A stretch of 64,000 nt of DNA, taken from positions 3,596,001 to 3,660,000 of the forward strand of contig NZ_CP043641.1 of the NCBI RefSeq assembly GCF_014217625.1. The letters are read 5' to 3'. Below are positions 62,864 through 64,000 of this stretch, piece by piece. A model generated the notes under the pieces. The model saw only the letters and a list, made by a program, of their open reading frames with translations. It ran no database searches and was not told the DNA's origin. How positions within the stretch are numbered: the first letter of the stretch is position 1; every line of letters begins with the position of its first letter. Source of the DNA: Leifsonia shinshuensis (GTDB taxonomy: Bacteria > Actinomycetota > Actinomycetes > Actinomycetales > Microbacteriaceae). Made by a program: the position numbers and the translations under genes.

Positions 62864-63661
62864 ATGACCACCATCACCGCTCCGGCGACACCGACCGTCA
62901 CGCTGACCGCCGGGGCAGAGATGCCGCTCATCGGCTTCGGCACCTTCCCGCTCCGCGGAGAGGAGGCCGCCTCGGCCATCGTCGAGGCGCTCGACGTCGG
63001 CTATCGCAGCCTCGACACGGCGACGCGCTACCGCAACCAGGACGCCATCGGCGAAGGCCTGCGCCGTTCGCCCGTGGGGCGCGAGGACGTGTTCATCACC
63101 ACCAAGCTGCCCTCGGACTCCGTGCGCCACGAGCAGGAGGTGCTGGAAGACAGCCTCGCCCAGCTCGGCACCGACCACGTCGACCTCTGGCTGATCCACT
63201 GGCCACCCGGAGGCACCGCGAGCGTGACCGCGTGGAAGGAGATGGTCCGGCTGCGCGAAGCCGGCCTGGTCCGCGCGATCGGCGTGAGCAACCACGCCAT
63301 CCGGCTGTTCGACGAGCTGCACGCCGCGACCGGCGTGTACCCAGAGGTGGCCCAGCTGCAGTGGAGCCCCGTCCATTTCAGCGCGCGGTACCTCGCCGAG
63401 GCGCGCGATCGCGGGATCGTCGTCAGCGCGTACAGCCCGTTCAAGAGCGCGCGCCTCGACGACCCCACCCTCACGAGGATCGGCGAACGCCACGGCGTGA
63501 CGACGACGCAGGTCATCGTGCGCTGGAACATGCAGCACGGTGTGTCGGTGGTGCCGAAGTCCGCCAACCGCGAGCGTATGGTCCGCAACCTGGATGCTCT
63601 CGGTTTCGAGCTGAGCGACGAAGAGATGCGGGCGATCGATGACCTCAACGAGCTCGAGTAG
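62864..63661 (+). CDS. Aldo/keto reductase (AKR3/AKR5-like)
   Basis: A 265-residue reductase with an intact tetrad: Asp in SLDTATRY, Tyr in the same motif, Lys in TTKLP, His in LIHWPPG. VSNHAIRLFDEL and the C-terminal VVPKSANRERMVRNLDALGF bind NADPH. Relatives reduce 2,5-diketogluconate and other keto acids. It starts 16 bases after the M24-like gene, and its 3' end overlaps the next gene by 23 bases. Confidence 0.9.
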   Translation: MTTITAPATPTVTLTAGAEMPLIGFGTFPLRGEEAASAIVEALDVGYRSLDTATRYRNQDAIGEGLRRSPVGREDVFITTKLPSDSVRHEQEVLEDSLAQLGTDHVDLWLIHWPPGGTASVTAWKEMVRLREAGLVRAIGVSNHAIRLFDELHAATGVYPEVAQLQWSPVHFSARYLAEARDRGIVVSAYSPFKSARLDDPTLTRIGERHGVTTTQVIVRWNMQHGVSVVPKSANRERMVRNLDALGFELSDEEMRAIDDLNELE

Positions 63662-64000
63662 CGCGCCGCCTCGGCAAGTCGGCGTCATCGGGCTGGGACC
63701 GATGGGACTGCCGATCGCCGGGCACCTGGTGTCGGCAGGTCACGACGTGACGCTCTTCAACCGGACGCGGTCGGTCGCCGAGAGCGTCACCGGCGCGACG
63801 GTCGTCGGCTCGCCCGCCGATCTCGCGGCCGAGGTCGTGTTCTCGGCGCTGCCCGACATCGACCAGTTCGACGCGCTCGTGGACGACGCCACGTTGCATC
63901 GGTGGCGGGCGTCGGGGACCAGGACGCTCGTCGTGCTGTCGACGACCTCACCCGAGAAGGTCCGGACGCTCGAAGCCCGCGCGGCACGGGCGGGGATCGA
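63639..64000 (+). CDS. 3-hydroxyisobutyrate dehydrogenase-family protein (cut by window end)
   Basis: The first 120 residues of a beta-hydroxyacid dehydrogenase. After a Ser-rich start comes VGVIGLGPMGLPIAGHLVSA (cofactor loop), VTLFNRT (Arg favours NADP), FSALPDIDQFD and VVLSTTSPE. The catalytic Lys lies beyond the window. ATG 63639 overlaps the aldo/keto reductase 3' end; no later start keeps the Rossmann strand. Likely substrates are 3-hydroxyacids or tartronate semialdehyde, fitting the RraA/hydroxyacid theme of the cluster. Confidence 0.85.
   Translation, partial: MTSTSSSSAPPRQVGVIGLGPMGLPIAGHLVSAGHDVTLFNRTRSVAESVTGATVVGSPADLAAEVVFSALPDIDQFDALVDDATLHRWRASGTRTLVVLSTTSPEKVRTLEARAARAGI

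Overview
The window is chromosomal DNA from a high-GC actinobacterium. Several things point to Microbacteriaceae, close to Leifsonia and its relatives: about 70 % GC, leaderless -10/ATG starts, GTG/TTG starts, ATGA/GTGA coupled genes, a 52-aa hydrophobic protein, a trio of Microbacteriaceae-type small proteins, and the actinobacterial alternate-signal export system. This placement is inferred from gene content; no rRNA or complete tRNA is present. The replicon appears to be an accessory-rich stretch of a soil- or plant-associated saprophyte.

Layout. 1-5.3 kb: small membrane proteins, a glycolate/D-lactate-type FAD oxidase, an alpha/beta hydrolase, and a lipoprotein coupled to a membrane Ser/Thr kinase. 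4.6-7.4 kb: gluconate module (GntR-type regulator, GntP permease, gluconokinase). 7.9-11.1 kb: alternate-signal secretion operon (two exported proteins with a GAGTxALWN motif and a SipW-like signal peptidase), preceded by a 20-bp palindrome and an unusually structured ~220-nt leader. 11.2-14.7 kb: GT2 glycosyltransferase, membrane protein and GH63-type glycosidase. 14.8-17.1 kb: EAL and GGDEF c-di-GMP enzymes. 17.1-19.0 kb: second kinase and three small proteins. 19.0-25.1 kb: dihydroxyacetone-type operon (aquaporin, two DhaL, DhaK, GlpX FBPase, aldo/keto reductase) facing an IclR regulator across a 37-bp palindrome.

25.1-35.1 kb is the most interesting block: a histidine-ammonia-lyase-fold protein lacking the MIO-forming Ala-Ser-Gly, an IclR regulator, a complete betaine-type (OpuC/EgtU-like) ABC importer, a urocanase, a TPP-dependent enzyme and a HutD-like protein. 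I infer uptake and trimethylamine elimination of a histidine betaine (ergothioneine or hercynine) followed by hydration of the resulting (thio)urocanate. The block is bracketed by two near-identical ~60-bp regulatory segments, and the right-hand one abuts a scar containing an orphan coding fragment and a 5' half tRNA-Gly.

35.6-46.7 kb: nitrate/nitrite assimilation (NarK, Nas reductase, electron-transfer subunit, NnaR-like regulator, siroheme methyltransferase, NirB, divergent NirD, chelatase). 46.7-47.9 kb is gene-poor and holds a frameshifted small ORF and a second copy of the 20-bp palindrome. 47.9-56.4 kb: ketogluconate/idonate-type catabolism (MHS transporter, dehydrogenases, gluconokinase, Gnd, cupins, GntR regulator). 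Three promoters here each have a CGCTAT-N6-ATAGCG palindrome exactly 60 bp before a TANCGT -10. 56.4-64 kb: a LysR-controlled cluster with PxpABC-like proteins whose catalytic motifs have diverged, an RraA-like protein, a metal-ligand-less M24 protein, an aldo/keto reductase and a truncated 3-hydroxyisobutyrate-dehydrogenase-type gene. Its substrate is unknown.
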